A stretch of DNA of 64,000 nt from Diplonema japonicum (Eukaryota > Euglenozoa > Diplonemea > Diplonemida > Diplonemidae): positions 137,001 through 201,000 of the forward strand of contig OZ025650.1 in NCBI GenBank assembly GCA_964019335.1, read 5' to 3'. The notes beneath the pieces are model-generated. The model made no database searches. It saw only the letters and a list, made by a program, of their open reading frames with translations, and was not told where the DNA came from. A program made the position numbers and the translations under genes. Below are positions 1 to 11,500 of the stretch, piece by piece; position 1 is the stretch's first letter; every line of letters starts with the position of its first letter.

Positions 1-1
1 G

Positions 2-1167
2 CTGCACGTGCCGCTTCTTCCGTGAGGTTGGGACCACTACTGTGGAAGGTGAGGAGTCAGTCGTGAGGTCCTCCGACACAAGGAAGTCCCCTTCCGCGTT
101 GTCAATATCTTTTAGCTTCTTGCGAACTCGCTTAGGCTTCGGTCTTGTTTCTTTACCCTTGAGCTCTTCCCCTTCACTGGGTTTTACTGCGATGCTTTTG
201 GGCAGATCCATGCCAGTGATGGCTTCAGAGTGAGTAGAGACAAGACTGTCCTCAGGAGGGGTCACCACAATTGACTCAGTATTCGAGCTTAGTAACTCTG
301 ATGAGAGCCCTTGTTGCACAGTCAATTCCAATGTTTCACCAGAGTCATGAGGTTCTTGTGTCAACCTTGCAAGCAACCCTGCGGTTCTTGCCTTTGCAAG
401 CCGTTGGACTTTCTTTTCGTGCTTCACTTGGGAAGCCCAAAATGCTGCCTTTTGATGCGCTTCCGGAAGCTTCTCTTTCTCTTCGAACAATGCGTAAATT
501 TTCACGAGTTCGCTCCAAGTCAGGGAGTACAGCTTAGCCGCTACTAAAGGGGTCGAGGCATATTCCTTTAGAGGGCTGCTCTCCGTTCCAAAGGTCCGTG
601 CCTTCTCTGCGTACTGCTGTGGCAGGTCTTCTGCCTCTTTGTTGTGGTAGTATATTGAAGCCAATGTACATCTTGTCACAAATGCCAGAAGTTTCTTTTC
701 TATCTCTTTCTCAAGGGTGACATCTACCCTTCCACCGCTTTCAAACTTTTTTGCCTTCAATGTCAGTTCCATCTCCAACAGATGGAGCAGCCGCTTGTCT
801 TTCTCTGGCACCCCGCTGGGCTCCAATAGTATTTTCTTCTTTTCCGCCTTCTCATCTTTATTCATTCCTGTTCTTTTTTTCGGGGGGGGGGCTGTTTTGG
901 AAGTATTTTCCTTTCTTCCCCTCGTTTCGCACTACTTACTTCATTAAACCGATGGCCACGACAACGGGCTGCGACATCCTGAATACAGATTTTGACACAT
1001 CGAAGTGAAAAGCAATAAAGAATTTATATCAGGGGGGGGGGGGGGGGAAATAGACAAAAAAAAGGGGATACAACATAATATCAATATTCTTATTATAAGA
1101 AACATGGGGATGGGAAGGGGAAGTACAGAGGGGAAAAAGGGGATAAATTTCAGTGCTCACCGTTCAT
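2..1167 (-). CDS. Hypothetical protein, 3' end outside window
   Basis: I do not recognise this protein. An open frame of 288 codons runs from an ATG at 865-863 to the left edge without a stop, so the C-terminus is missing. It begins MNKDEKAEKKKI, is rich in Lys and Glu, contains a Leu/Ala-rich helical stretch and ends in a basic, Ser-rich tail (KPKRVRKKLKD). An AACAG acceptor lies directly before GAATG. Joining it to an upstream mini-exon at 1167-1161 (ATGAACG followed by GTGAGC) adds MNG in frame. That mini-exon motif recurs at two other places in the window. The core open frame is secure; the mini-exon is inferred from splice-site match and frame alone. Confidence 0.55.
868..1160 (-). other. 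Candidate first intron (293 nt) of the left-edge gene
   Basis: The donor GTGAGCAC follows ATGAACG, and the acceptor GAACAG lies 2 nt before the ATG at 865. Joining the exons keeps the frame (ATG AAC G|GA ATG AAT). The interval holds a long G run near 1032-1048 and no other gene-like sequence. Confidence 0.35.
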
Positions 1168-1318
1168 TTCACTAGTGTCACGAGGAGATGGACGGCATCT
1201 GCGCAAATGAAAAAGAAGAAGAAATAAACAGGTATAAAATCTACGGGTGTGGTTGCACGGGAAATGCTATGGAGAAAAGAAAAAAAAAGGAATTTAATAA
1301 AAAAACCTTACATGAACC

Positions 1319-4300
1319 CTACATGATCTCGAAGGAGCGCATGCAGTTAATCATCCTCATGGTGTTTTCGATGGGACTGGTGACGGAAGCTACGGACAGG
1401 GGCCGGGTTGGGCTGATGCAGTGGTGATGGAAGGACCGGGGCTCATGGGGAGTGTCTGTTTTTATCGACCCGAAAGCAGACCACCGCGAGGCAAGAGAGA
1501 TGGAAGTCTCGTCGTTCGACGACAGGTTTGATAAGGGCGCTCGTTTCTGAGACCTGTTCCCACCCTTCAGAGCAGCGTAAAGAGCATCGCCGAGTGTTGG
1601 AGAACGGCGCATGAGGTCATCCTTCGACAAGGCGTGGAGGAGTCTGCCTGAAAGCCCCTTGAAAGAGTCCGCTATGCCTGAAAACACGCCGTTGTCCCAC
1701 CGCTTTAACCACATAAGGACCTCAGCTGGTGATGCGCTCTCCGAGATAATGTTATTCACTTCTTCTTCTGGCAGAGACAGGAACTCCCTGTAGCTGCATT
1801 CCGACACAGGGGACACCATTGACGATGGCATCGAGTCCATCTTCCCTAACGAATTTCTCCCGGGAACCGCAGTACTCCGAGACACGATTGCCATCGGTCT
1901 TGACACTGGCTCCTCTGTCCTGCTCAGTGTGAAGAAATTGTCAGTCTCCGTCTGCATGTCTCGCCCTTGGCTTGTTTGCACTACGCTCTGCTGCTGCCTC
2001 TCTTCAAAATATGTCCCTCCGCTCGTGAAGCTCTTTCGCATACTCGCTGCCCCGCTCTCCTGTGTGCTCCCTGACCCTACCGACGCTACATGCCCAGCCT
2101 TGATACCCCCCCTTTTCGATATCTCCCCTTTAATCAAAAACGAGTTCGCAGGTGCTGCTAACCCTAACACAGGGTCGCTGTTCTTATCCAGGGTCTCCAC
2201 GCACGGAAACCCCTGTGGCTGCTCCAACTGGCCTAAACCTACACCGCTAACCTCTAACGTATTGCTGCTCATTTTGCTAGACTTTCTTTCGCATGGCATG
2301 CTGGTATGCTCCTCGTTGTCATGTTCGGAATGTTCACGGGTGACGGTGACGGTACTCTGCTGCTGTGGCACATGCGTGTGGGACTCTTTCGTGTTTAGTT
2401 CCGTCGATGGTCTTGAATGTTGAGACGCAGACAATTGAGGAACACTCTGTCGCAATGCATCGTGCCGCAATTGGATTCCGCTATGTGAACCCTGCCTCAT
2501 CATTTCGTCAAGAAGCTGAGCGGAAGGCGTGTCTTGCAGTTGTTGGCTTGGTTGGTCTCGTGGTACGTGTTGTGATTGCACTGAGTTTTGTATGTGCTGC
2601 GATGCTGGAGATTCCGACTGCTGTGAGTGCACCACTGACCGCTGCGAACCTGCGTGGGACGACGTTGGTGGAGGAGCGATGGGCTGATGGGCTGCTGAAG
2701 AGGGACTTGCTTGCGGTTGGGAAACCCGTTCCTCCAATTGTTGAGATGTTTGCAGAGAACCCTGCAGCGAGGCTTGTTGCCCCATTTGAGCCGGCAGTTG
2801 TGGCTGTGATGAAGGCTGTGAAGTCTGGTGTCCAGACTGCAACAATGATTGCTGTGAGCATGCGGGCGAAGACACTGAGGGAGCGCTGGGCGTATGTGCC
2901 GAAAATCTTGCTAGCGAATGGGGAGGCTGCAACAAAGATTGCTGCGATGCTTCTATTGAACCATGCATCGTGGAAGGCGCACTCTGCGAGGGTTGTTGCA
3001 CCAGTTGCAACGGCACTTGCGGCGGTTGCGATGCCGATGGTGTGGACTGGAGCGAGTGCTGTGCCTGTACCGATGGATGCGAGCTTGCGTGTGATATCAG
3101 TGTAGTAGGCTGGCGTGCAACTGAAGATGCTTGCATGGATCCAGCTTGCTGGCTAACCGGCTGGTGAGAGCTCTGCGAAGAATGCACGGATTGTGGCTGC
3201 GATACTTGCTGCGAGCCTTGCAGCGGCTGTGAGTGCTGAGTTGTCGGTAAAGGGACAGACTGCGGTTGCGATGACTGTTGTTGAGATGACTGTTGTGAGA
3301 ACACAACGCACCGCGATGCGTCCTTCGGATCAGGCATGCTTGCTTGTGAAGCATGGAGTGGCGGTGTTTGCTGAACAAGTGATGCCGGATAAGATGTGTG
3401 CGATTGTTGTGACATCGATGGAACAGTGTTGTATTGAGGCATTTGTTCTGATTGCACTGCTGTGTGCTGTGATGCTTGTAGTGTTACAGGTGCAGACTGC
3501 TGCGACTGCACCATCGATCGTTGTGAGTCTGCATGGGACGAAACTAGCGAGGGAGCTATGGGCTGGTGTGCAGCAGAAGAAGGATTTGCTTGTAATTGAG
3601 AAACCTGTGGTGTCTCCACATGTAATTGCTGCGATGCCCGTATTGAACTATGCATTTCGGAGGGTAGTTGCGACAGCACCTGCGGCTGGGAATCCTGTGA
3701 TGACTGCACATATAATTCTTGTTGCGTTGGCTGCGAGGCTTGAGCATGCACCAGCTGCTGCGAAATTTGCTGTTGTGATGCTTGTGACGGCCACTGGGAT
3801 GAGTCTTGCACCGGCTGCGATTTGTACGAATTTTGTAACTCTTGCGATGCCTGCAATGACAGAGATGCGTGTACCGACTGTGCTTCCTGTTGCATCAACT
3901 GTGACAGCGATTCATGCGACGCCACTTGAGAAGCCTGCATCTGAGAAGCCTCAGAAGTTTGCGATTCACACTGCGTTAGCAGCTGCAGCTGCTGGGACAT
4001 TTGCTGGTGAGGTTGTGAATGCAGCACCGGTGACGAATTGTGCGTGGGTACCTGTGCCCGCGATGATTGCAATGATTGCATTGGATGAGATGCGTGTGAA
4101 GATGGCAGTGACATCTGAGGCTGCACTAGCTGACCAGAGTCTTGTGACGTCTGTTCTGATGGCTGCTTTGACAACTGAGACTGTGGTGCCTGCATCGCCT
4201 GCGATGCTTGCAGCGTGTGCCACGTGAGCGTTTCTTGCCCTGACACATGTGATGGCACCGATTGGTCTGATGTGCCCATATGCTGTGATACTTGCTGCAC

Positions 4301-6148
4301 CACTCCTTCAGACTGAGTTCTGGAAGCCTGCTGTGGCACTTGCTGGGATGCTACGGCATGTTGTGAGCTTTGCGGTGCTTGTACAGACAGTTCTTGCTGT
4401 ACAGACTGGTGCGCAGGAACTGAAGTCTCTTGCTGCACTTGCCGCCCACTTCCAGAGACTGTTGCCTGCTCGAACATGCTAGGTGGCATTGAGCTCTGCA
4501 CAGATGGCTGAACCGACGACTCAGATTGCACAGGTTGCAAAGTGCTTTGCTTGTGTTCGTGCAGCGAAGCCTGAAGACTCTGCTGAGATGCCTGAGAATG
4601 GTTCGTAAAAGACATGAGAGTTTCTTGTAGCTGCTGAGGTTGCACAACTGAACTTTGTGGGGAGACTTCTTGCATAAAGTGCTGCGAGGTATGTGAAGAC
4701 AATGCAGAAACCACAGATGCTGCAGTTTGCACGTCAGATTGCATCATTGACACAGACTGTTGTAGCTGCTGAGGCGGCTCACGCGACGAGCACGACGCGT
4801 GCAACGTAGGCTGGGAAGAGGAGAGTTCTGATGAGCACGATGCACGTGCATTCTCGCATTGCTCCAGCGACGTAGACGACAGCGTGTCGCTTACTCCACA
4901 AACAGACTGACTGCCAGTTTCCAGTCGTGTTCTCGGCGATAGTGGTGGTCTTGGGGAGTGCGATCGTTTCGGAGAGTCCGACGCCTCCTCTTGGTCGCTT
5001 TTTGAAGCTTGGGATGACCTATGCAAGGGTACCGAGGACTTCGAGCTCAACTTCTTTGCCTGAGATGACAGCTCGGTAAGTTTGACAAAACCCGAATTAT
5101 GGGACTGGATCTCCAAGAAAAGGATTTCCGACCTCATTTCGTTTTCTGCTTCACTGAAAGAGGTATTCGAGGCTGTGGCTGCAGTTTGCTTGTCGGTGGG
5201 CTGCCTTTTTGTACTTAAAGGCGAGGGAGGAGGTGGGTCTAGTGTTGTCTCAGACGCAGGTGACACACGCTGAGCATCAGAGGGGACAGGAGAAATGCGG
5301 AGAGACTTTTGAGTTGGTGCCGTCTCGTAGTAGTTGGGTTCCGTGTACACGGTGGGGGTGGAGAGTGGGTCGTCGCTATCAGCGGTGAAAGAGGACGGCA
5401 CAGGGCTCAGCCGTGGGGGTCGTTCCGGACGACGAGGAACAGAGGCGGTCATCGTGGGCACTGGACTGAGCCTGCACTTTTTTGGCATGGGTGGAGCAGG
5501 AGACCGCATCATTCTTGCAGGCTGCGGCGGCACAGGGCTCGCCCTAGTCCGCCTCTTGGGGGACACCAGTTGCCGTTGCGGCTCAGGCGGAAGCAAGACG
5601 ATCTCTTTTACAGCCCTCTCCTCTTGTATTTCATCGGGGGGCTCAAGCCTTTCCCTTGGAGGAGACATCACTTTGCTATGAATTCCTGCTCCTACCAGCT
5701 TATTGAACAAAGCCATCTTCTGACGTTTCCATTCATCGAACTCGTTCAGGATCTCTTTCCCCTTGCTTGGGGATATCCGCCTTGATTCCTGCCCCGACAC
5801 AGACTCCTCTCGCATGTCTAGAACAGGAGCGAGCAATGGGGTGTCGGGGACTGGGAGGGTCAATCCTGATTCTCGCCGCATGTTGGAATGCCTCGAGGAA
5901 AAGGCCGACTCCCACCTGTCGTTCACAACGTGATCCGAGTACACCGAGTTAACTAGCCCGCTTCCAGAATCCCGTCTCATATCTGCCACAGGCTCTGCCA
6001 CGGGCACTTCTTGCATTCTCCCGATGAATTCTAAAATCCCCCTAGGTTTTCTCCCTGGCGACATCATGCCTCCGTTCACTCTCCCCCCCGTCCCCGTGGG
6101 GGCCTCGGGTTTGTATTCTGTCACCCACCTGTCTTCATTGTCGCTCAT
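1319..6148 (-). CDS. Large Q/S-rich low-complexity protein with C-terminal SAM-like domain
   Basis: 1609 residues, starting at MSDNEDRWVTEYKP. Upstream in-frame codons look like 5' leader, and a CATTCAG acceptor lies about 30 nt before this ATG. Residues about 1-430 are Pro/Arg/Ser-rich with repeated RxSPVP motifs, possible proline-directed phosphosites. About 430-1300 is dominated by Gln, Ser and His in QAS/SQ units. The last 170 residues become globular: SPAEVLMWLKRWDNG to GDALYAALKGG has the WL, LL and DL spacing of a SAM domain, a protein-interaction fold. No catalytic motif is visible. The length and disorder suggest a scaffold, but the function is unknown. The CAG/TCN codon bias leaves long antisense frames open (2365-3105, 3193-4227), which I regard as shadows. 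Confidence 0.8.
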   Translation of the reverse strand: MSDNEDRWVTEYKPEAPTGTGGRVNGGMMSPGRKPRGILEFIGRMQEVPVAEPVADMRRDSGSGLVNSVYSDHVVNDRWESAFSSRHSNMRRESGLTLPVPDTPLLAPVLDMREESVSGQESRRISPSKGKEILNEFDEWKRQKMALFNKLVGAGIHSKVMSPPRERLEPPDEIQEERAVKEIVLLPPEPQRQLVSPKRRTRASPVPPQPARMMRSPAPPMPKKCRLSPVPTMTASVPRRPERPPRLSPVPSSFTADSDDPLSTPTVYTEPNYYETAPTQKSLRISPVPSDAQRVSPASETTLDPPPPSPLSTKRQPTDKQTAATASNTSFSEAENEMRSEILFLEIQSHNSGFVKLTELSSQAKKLSSKSSVPLHRSSQASKSDQEEASDSPKRSHSPRPPLSPRTRLETGSQSVCGVSDTLSSTSLEQCENARASCSSELSSSQPTLHASCSSREPPQQLQQSVSMMQSDVQTAASVVSALSSHTSQHFMQEVSPQSSVVQPQQLQETLMSFTNHSQASQQSLQASLHEHKQSTLQPVQSESSVQPSVQSSMPPSMFEQATVSGSGRQVQQETSVPAHQSVQQELSVQAPQSSQHAVASQQVPQQASRTQSEGVVQQVSQHMGTSDQSVPSHVSGQETLTWHTLQASQAMQAPQSQLSKQPSEQTSQDSGQLVQPQMSLPSSHASHPMQSLQSSRAQVPTHNSSPVLHSQPHQQMSQQLQLLTQCESQTSEASQMQASQVASHESLSQLMQQEAQSVHASLSLQASQELQNSYKSQPVQDSSQWPSQASQQQISQQLVHAQASQPTQQELYVQSSQDSQPQVLSQLPSEMHSSIRASQQLHVETPQVSQLQANPSSAAHQPIAPSLVSSHADSQRSMVQSQQSAPVTLQASQHTAVQSEQMPQYNTVPSMSQQSHTSYPASLVQQTPPLHASQASMPDPKDASRCVVFSQQSSQQQSSQPQSVPLPTTQHSQPLQGSQQVSQPQSVHSSQSSHQPVSQQAGSMQASSVARQPTTLISHASSHPSVQAQHSLQSTPSASQPPQVPLQLVQQPSQSAPSTMHGSIEASQQSLLQPPHSLARFSAHTPSAPSVSSPACSQQSLLQSGHQTSQPSSQPQLPAQMGQQASLQGSLQTSQQLEERVSQPQASPSSAAHQPIAPPPTSSHAGSQRSVVHSQQSESPASQHIQNSVQSQHVPRDQPSQQLQDTPSAQLLDEMMRQGSHSGIQLRHDALRQSVPQLSASQHSRPSTELNTKESHTHVPQQQSTVTVTREHSEHDNEEHTSMPCERKSSKMSSNTLEVSGVGLGQLEQPQGFPCVETLDKNSDPVLGLAAPANSFLIKGEISKRGGIKAGHVASVGSGSTQESGAASMRKSFTSGGTYFEERQQQSVVQTSQGRDMQTETDNFFTLSRTEEPVSRPMAIVSRSTAVPGRNSLGKMDSMPSSMVSPVSECSYREFLSLPEEEVNNIISESASPAEVLMWLKRWDNGVFSGIADSFKGLSGRLLHALSKDDLMRRSPTLGDALYAALKGGNRSQKRAPLSNLSSNDETSISLASRWSAFGSIKTDTPHEPRSFHHHCISPTRPLSVASVTSPIENTMRMINCMRSFEIM

Positions 6149-6355
6149 GTTCGTGTGAGTGTTTGATTTGCATTTCTGAATGGCGCGATATGCTAGAAAA
6201 GATATAAATTTAATAAAAGAAAGGGAAATCAAAGAGATCGAGACCGATAACAACGGGAAGGGGGGGGGCACATTCTAATGAAATGTTAACAAAAAATAAG
6301 GCTATAAAAAAGAAGGGGGGGGGGGGACATCTAAATGAATACAAAGGACCCTGTC

Positions 6356-7942
6356 CTACGGGGCGATAGGGAGGTCTATGGAGAAGTCAGCAGGTGCCAG
6401 GCCGTCGGAGACGATCATCTGGGCCTGCTTCATTTTAAGGTGAAGCCCGAGAATTCTCTTGAGGTCACTGATTCTGTTTTTGCGCTGGGCGAGCTTGACC
6501 TTTTGTTCTTGTACAGTGGTCTCCGCAATCTCCTTCTGCTGGGAGAGTTCTTGCACTTCATGTCTCGCTTTTTCTGCAACAGCGGTTGCCTCTGCGACCT
6601 TGACTCTATGTGTCTCCACTTCCTTCAGGAGGTCGGTCTCCTTCACATGCGACACAGCTAGCTCCTCATGTCTGACGTACTGCATCTCGCTTTGTAACGC
6701 GCCAAGCTGTGCTTGAAAGGCTTTGTTCTGTTTGATGATATCGAGCTTTTCCTCATCTGCTACCGCAAGCGCAGCCTGCAGCGAGTCTTCTGTGTTCTGT
6801 GCTTCCTTCAGCTGCTCCATCATCTCGCTAAGCATCTGCTTCGCCTCTTCTGTTGCAACTCTTTCTTCGTACGACTGCTTCTTCATCTCGTTCAGCTCGC
6901 CTCCCACCTGTTCCAACCTTTGCGACAAGTGCGTCTTCTGCGTCGCCAACGCTTCGCACAGCAAGGTGGCGTCCTTGTTGTCTTTCTGCTGCGTGACGTG
7001 CATGCTGTCGAGGTGTGCTTGTGAGGACTTCTGTTCTTCAAGCTGTCGTTTCAAGGCTATGACCTCCTTCCTGGCCATTGCCAGCTCATGGCTCATTTCA
7101 GTGAGTTCCAAGTCATGCGCGTCTGTGGTCAGCTTGTTGTCATCGATGGTCTTCCTGAAGCCGCTGTTGATCTTGTCGTGCATAGCAGCAAGCTCGTTGC
7201 TGTGTTCCCGCTTCAAGGCATCGATGGTAGCCTTGTACTCGGCTACCTGTGAAGCATGGATGGTCTGCGTGTTGGAGGCGGCGTCCTGAAGACGTGTGAC
7301 CTCCGCCTCCATGGCGAGACGCTCTGTCTCAAGTGTTGCCTTGCACGAAGCTTCCGTCTCGTGGAGCTGTTTCGTAAGCATTGCGATTTGGTCCTCAAGT
7401 GCCTTGACGTTGTGCCGTACAGGCTGGTTGGAATAGGTGTAGGAGTCTTCTTCTTTAAGACGCTCATTCTGACGCTTAAGATTGCTGATTTCATCTCTCA
7501 TCTCTCTGATGGTCTGTTGGGGGTCATCGTGAGAGCTCACGGGTGCTGCCAGCTTCGGTTGGCATTGTACTGTGAGCGCAAGGCGAATGGACGGCTCGAC
7601 GCAGTTGGAAAGCTGAAGGCAGGCTGATTGCTTCACCATAGGTTTCCCTGCTTTCGGGATGTGCATGGTCAAGTCCATGTACAGCATTCCTATGGTTTGT
7701 TTGGCTTCGCCAGTGTACCTGTTCACGTAGACCTCGAATAGTTGTTTTGCTTTTTGTGTCGGAGCTCTTTTTATTTCCGTCACCTTGACTTGGGTTTCAA
7801 TGTGCACCTCATTCTCATTCGACGGTACCCTTTTCGTCCTTCCAGTGTCTTGACCTTTTCTCCATGCTATGCCGTACGTTCCTTCTTCTGTGAGGCCGGT
7901 TAGCTTTTGAAAGCCGATTGTGAATTCGAACTCTTCTGCCAT
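6356..7942 (-). CDS. NT-C2 domain coiled-coil protein
   Basis: 528 residues from MAEEFEFTIGFQKLTG. The chosen ATG follows a long A run; earlier in-frame codons are only Lys/Phe homopolymer. The first 135 or so residues (FEFTIGFQKLTG, later VHIETQVKVTEIKR and LYMDLTMHIPKAGK) resemble the N-terminal C2 domain of EEIG1/EHBP1-type proteins, which dock coiled-coil proteins to membranes or the cytoskeleton. Residues about 155-500 form an almost continuous coiled coil (ISNLKRQNERLKEED, ALEDQIAMLTKQLHE). No enzyme motif is present. A structural or tethering role is inferred from architecture. A GTAACAG acceptor lies about 36 nt upstream of the ATG. Confidence 0.8.
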   Translation of the reverse strand: MAEEFEFTIGFQKLTGLTEEGTYGIAWRKGQDTGRTKRVPSNENEVHIETQVKVTEIKRAPTQKAKQLFEVYVNRYTGEAKQTIGMLYMDLTMHIPKAGKPMVKQSACLQLSNCVEPSIRLALTVQCQPKLAAPVSSHDDPQQTIREMRDEISNLKRQNERLKEEDSYTYSNQPVRHNVKALEDQIAMLTKQLHETEASCKATLETERLAMEAEVTRLQDAASNTQTIHASQVAEYKATIDALKREHSNELAAMHDKINSGFRKTIDDNKLTTDAHDLELTEMSHELAMARKEVIALKRQLEEQKSSQAHLDSMHVTQQKDNKDATLLCEALATQKTHLSQRLEQVGGELNEMKKQSYEERVATEEAKQMLSEMMEQLKEAQNTEDSLQAALAVADEEKLDIIKQNKAFQAQLGALQSEMQYVRHEELAVSHVKETDLLKEVETHRVKVAEATAVAEKARHEVQELSQQKEIAETTVQEQKVKLAQRKNRISDLKRILGLHLKMKQAQMIVSDGLAPADFSIDLPIAP

Positions 7943-7973
<31 letters not shown>

Positions 7974-8427
7974 CCCCCTTCTGTTACCCCCCTCGCCTCC
8001 TTTCTTTCCAAAATCTTTTCGGGGGTATTCTTTTTTTTCTTTCGAAAAAAAAAAAAAAAAAAGAATAGAATTTTTTTTTGATAAAGAAAACAGGAAGGAA
8101 GAGAATGAAGAAGGAATAAGAAGAAAGACAAATAATAATAATAAAATAAAAAAAAAAGGTTAAGATCCATGGTTGAAAGAAGAGAGAAAGAAGAAGAAAA
8201 ATATGAGGAGGGTCGCGAAGGGGGATCGGGGCAGGAAAGAGGGAAAAAAGAAAATTAAAAATCAAGCCGGTGCCCATCTTCCTTTTTATTCCCCACCCAC
8301 TCTCCCTTCCCTTGGTCAGGTCACTATCTATCACGTCAAAACCTGTGTGATACAAGCATGCAGCTAACTGTTATATTATGAAACAGTTCACTGGTGTTAG
8401 CCTATTTGAAACTCACACGTTTAGAAT

Positions 8428-8462
<35 letters not shown>

Positions 8463-8538
8463 TGTAAAAGAACAAGAAAACGGGGAGGAGGAAGGCAGCA
8501 AGAAAAAGTTCCCACCACCCCCACGTTCTTCTTCTTTT

Positions 8539-8585
<47 letters not shown>

Positions 8586-11500
8586 CGTTCTTCTGACCGG
8601 TATGCATTAGACTGTTAATATAAGTCAAAACCGAGGGGACCTAATTCATGGAGTTTTTCTTTTTTTTTTTTTTCCCCTTCTTTCTTTCTTCTTTAACTTA
8701 CTCTATTTTTTTTCTTTTTTTTTTTTCTTCGCTTAAGTGACACTTGGAAGGTTTTTTTTTTTGTGGGGGAAAAAACTGCAACTCCACTCTCTTGACTAGG
8801 CAGTGAAAGGACATTGAAGGCTAGTCTGGAATTTGAAACCAAAGCAGAGAATGAGAAGGAGGGGATAAAATAAATATATAAGTTAAAGGAAGTCCTTGTG
8901 AGACGCCCTTTAAAAAATAATAGTAAAAAAAAAAAAAGTCTCATTTTTCAAAAAAAAATTCTTATTCCTGCATTTTCCTTTTCTCTATACAACATGACAC
9001 GCGCATCCTTTCGAGACCAAACAGGCTCGTAGGAGATGGAAGAAAAAAAAAGGGATAAAAAAAAAAGAGAAAAGAAATTCGGTAGTGCCCCTCTGAGTCA
9101 CATCAAAGGCACGGATGAAGAAAACCAAGTTCCCACCCCTCAATTTCTATTCCCCTTGCACCTTTTCCCCTCCCCCTTTTCCTTCCATCTTCTCCCCTCC
9201 CATTTTTTTGAGTCTCTTAAGATGTGAGTTTTCTTTTTTTTTTTTTTTTTTAAACCACCAAAGAAAGAAAAGAAAAAAAAACATCTTTTTTTTATCTTCC
9301 GAAGAGATTTCGTTCTCTCTTGTCGCTCCCCACCCACCGATAAAGAAACTTCTTTACACTATGACCGCACCTTTCGTCATTTTCTTACTTGCACGCTGAC
9401 TAACCCCTCAAAAAATTGTTTGCTCCCTCTTTTTTAATTGCTAATCGAATGCTAAAAAGGTGAACACATTTGGATATGAATAAGTGTGATTATAGTCGTA
9501 TCGTCAGGAAGTCGGGTGGCCGTTGATGAAAAGAGATCAAAATAATATTCTTTTTTTTTTTTGTGAAAATATCGTATTTTCCCATCTTGATTTTAAAAAA
9601 AAAGAGAGAGAGAAAACTTTGTGTTTCCTGTACTACTCTTTATTGCTTCTTCCCCCCATATCCCTTTTTTTCTTTCTTCAAAAAAAAAAAAAAAAAAGAA
9701 ACACACACAACAACACACACCCACCTTCTTACATCTCTCCGTTTAACACGGGATGGATTCTTTTTCTCTCTTCATTTTTTTTCTTTTTTTGGCTTTGTGG
9801 CCTTCTCTCTCTATAACAGCACACGGAACAAAAACTTTCTACATCAGGGAGAGGAAAAAAAAAAAAAAAAAAAAAAAAAAAACAAAAAAAAAACACACAA
9901 GATGATTCAAATTTGACTTTTATTGAATATCCCCTTCACCCCCTTCCCCTCTTCTAGATTCCGAAAAAAAAAAAAAACAAAAAAAAAAAAAAAAAAAACG
10001 TAAGGGAATAATAAAAAAAAGAGGAATAAAAAAAAAAAAAAAAAGGCAACATATCCGCAAGCAACTGAGAAGAACAAGGGGACATGAACCTGAAGAAGAA
10101 GAAAGAGGGAGGGGAATAAGTAAGACACTATTTCCCAGTGCCTTTTTTTTTTTTTTTTTTTTATTTGGCCCACGGATGAAGAGGTGGTTATTATAGCTTT
10201 TATCTTTCTTCCTCGGAAGAACGATGGCATGTTATGTTACTCAGCTGAACCCGTAATAATAATAATAATAATAAAAAAAAATCAATTAGCTTCGCTATCA
10301 AGGAATAGTCTTACCCCTACGATCCATGTTTTTGTAATACAAAATAAAAGGACAAATAGGGGGAGAAGGGTAAAAAAAAGGGAAAAAAACTTTAAAAAAA
10401 AGGGGGGGGGAAGACACATGGAAACAAGAGTGGCGTTACCAAAAAAAAAAAACCCCACTCCCCCCTCCTGCCACCACAGATTAGTATAGCTTCAAAGAAA
10501 GGCTAGTAAACAGCCAAAAAAATCATCCCCCCCCCCCTCCCTCCCTCCCTCCTGCTTTCCCCATATTGTTTTCTTTTTTCTGACTCTGTTTCTTTTTTGT
10601 ATTCAAAAGCTAACGAAAAAAGTGGGAGGAGCTAAAAAAGATTTTTTTTAAAAAAAAAAAGAGGAGGGAGGGAGAAAAATAAGAACAAGGGGGGGGGGGG
10701 GGGGGGGGAAGGTTTTTTTAGATCTCATCACAAATGCTCTTTTTCTTACACTTTTTTTTTTGAGAAAACTGCTCAAGGTCTGCATTTAGGAGGAACCCCA
10801 AGATTTCTTCTAAGTCCATATCCGGCGGACTACCCCAAGTCTTCAGAAAAGCAGACCCCAGTTTCGGAAAGAGCGGGAAGAGCAAGAAGAGGCAGAGTGC
10901 CAGTAGCCTCCGAAGGAAAAACCTGAGCCCAAAAGATCTCAGTTATTAAGCAAAGGTTTGCTTTCTTCTTTCTTTAATGCAGTTGGGTCGCAAGAGTATG
11001 ACTTGCACAACCCTCCCCCCCCCCCCCCCCCCCCCCCTGCTCTTTTCTTTCTTTTTCTTTTTTTCTGTGCAAGAAAAAAAATATTAATTACCGAGAATGA
11101 GTGAATGCGTTAATGTACTCAGTCAATCTCTTTTTGGAGAAAAAAAAAATACCCAGCTTTGCGAGAGGGCTGGGTGGATGGGGGGTTTTTTTTTGTTCTT
11201 TTTTTTTTTAATTTTTTTTCTTTTTTTTGTGTGTGTGTGTGTGTCTCGTTTATTCACCTTGCATCTATTCTTCCTTTCTCTCCCCCCTTTTTTCTTTCTT
11301 CCTTTGTCACCCATTTCTCCCTCATTCTTTTTTTTTTTTTTTTTAAATTCATTGGTCAAGTACCTCCAAAAGGAAGGGTATGGAGGTGGAAGACAAAAAA
11401 AAAGGGGCAGCCAAAAAAAAAACTTTTTTTTGTACCCTCGCCCCACCCCGAAAAATAAAGAAGAAAAAAAAATCTTTTTTGTCACGATGTTTCCCGTGGT

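Noticed and set aside
2365-4227. Long plus-strand open frames (246 and 344 codons) opposite the Q/S-rich gene
   Set aside because: They arise from the repetitive CAG/TCN codons of the minus-strand gene; the encoded Ala/Val-rich sequence has no domain, and all neighbouring genes use the minus strand.
8173-9916. Many short ORFs rich in Phe or Lys
   Set aside because: They are translations of T, A or C runs with no family resemblance or stable start; listed only as low-complexity DNA.
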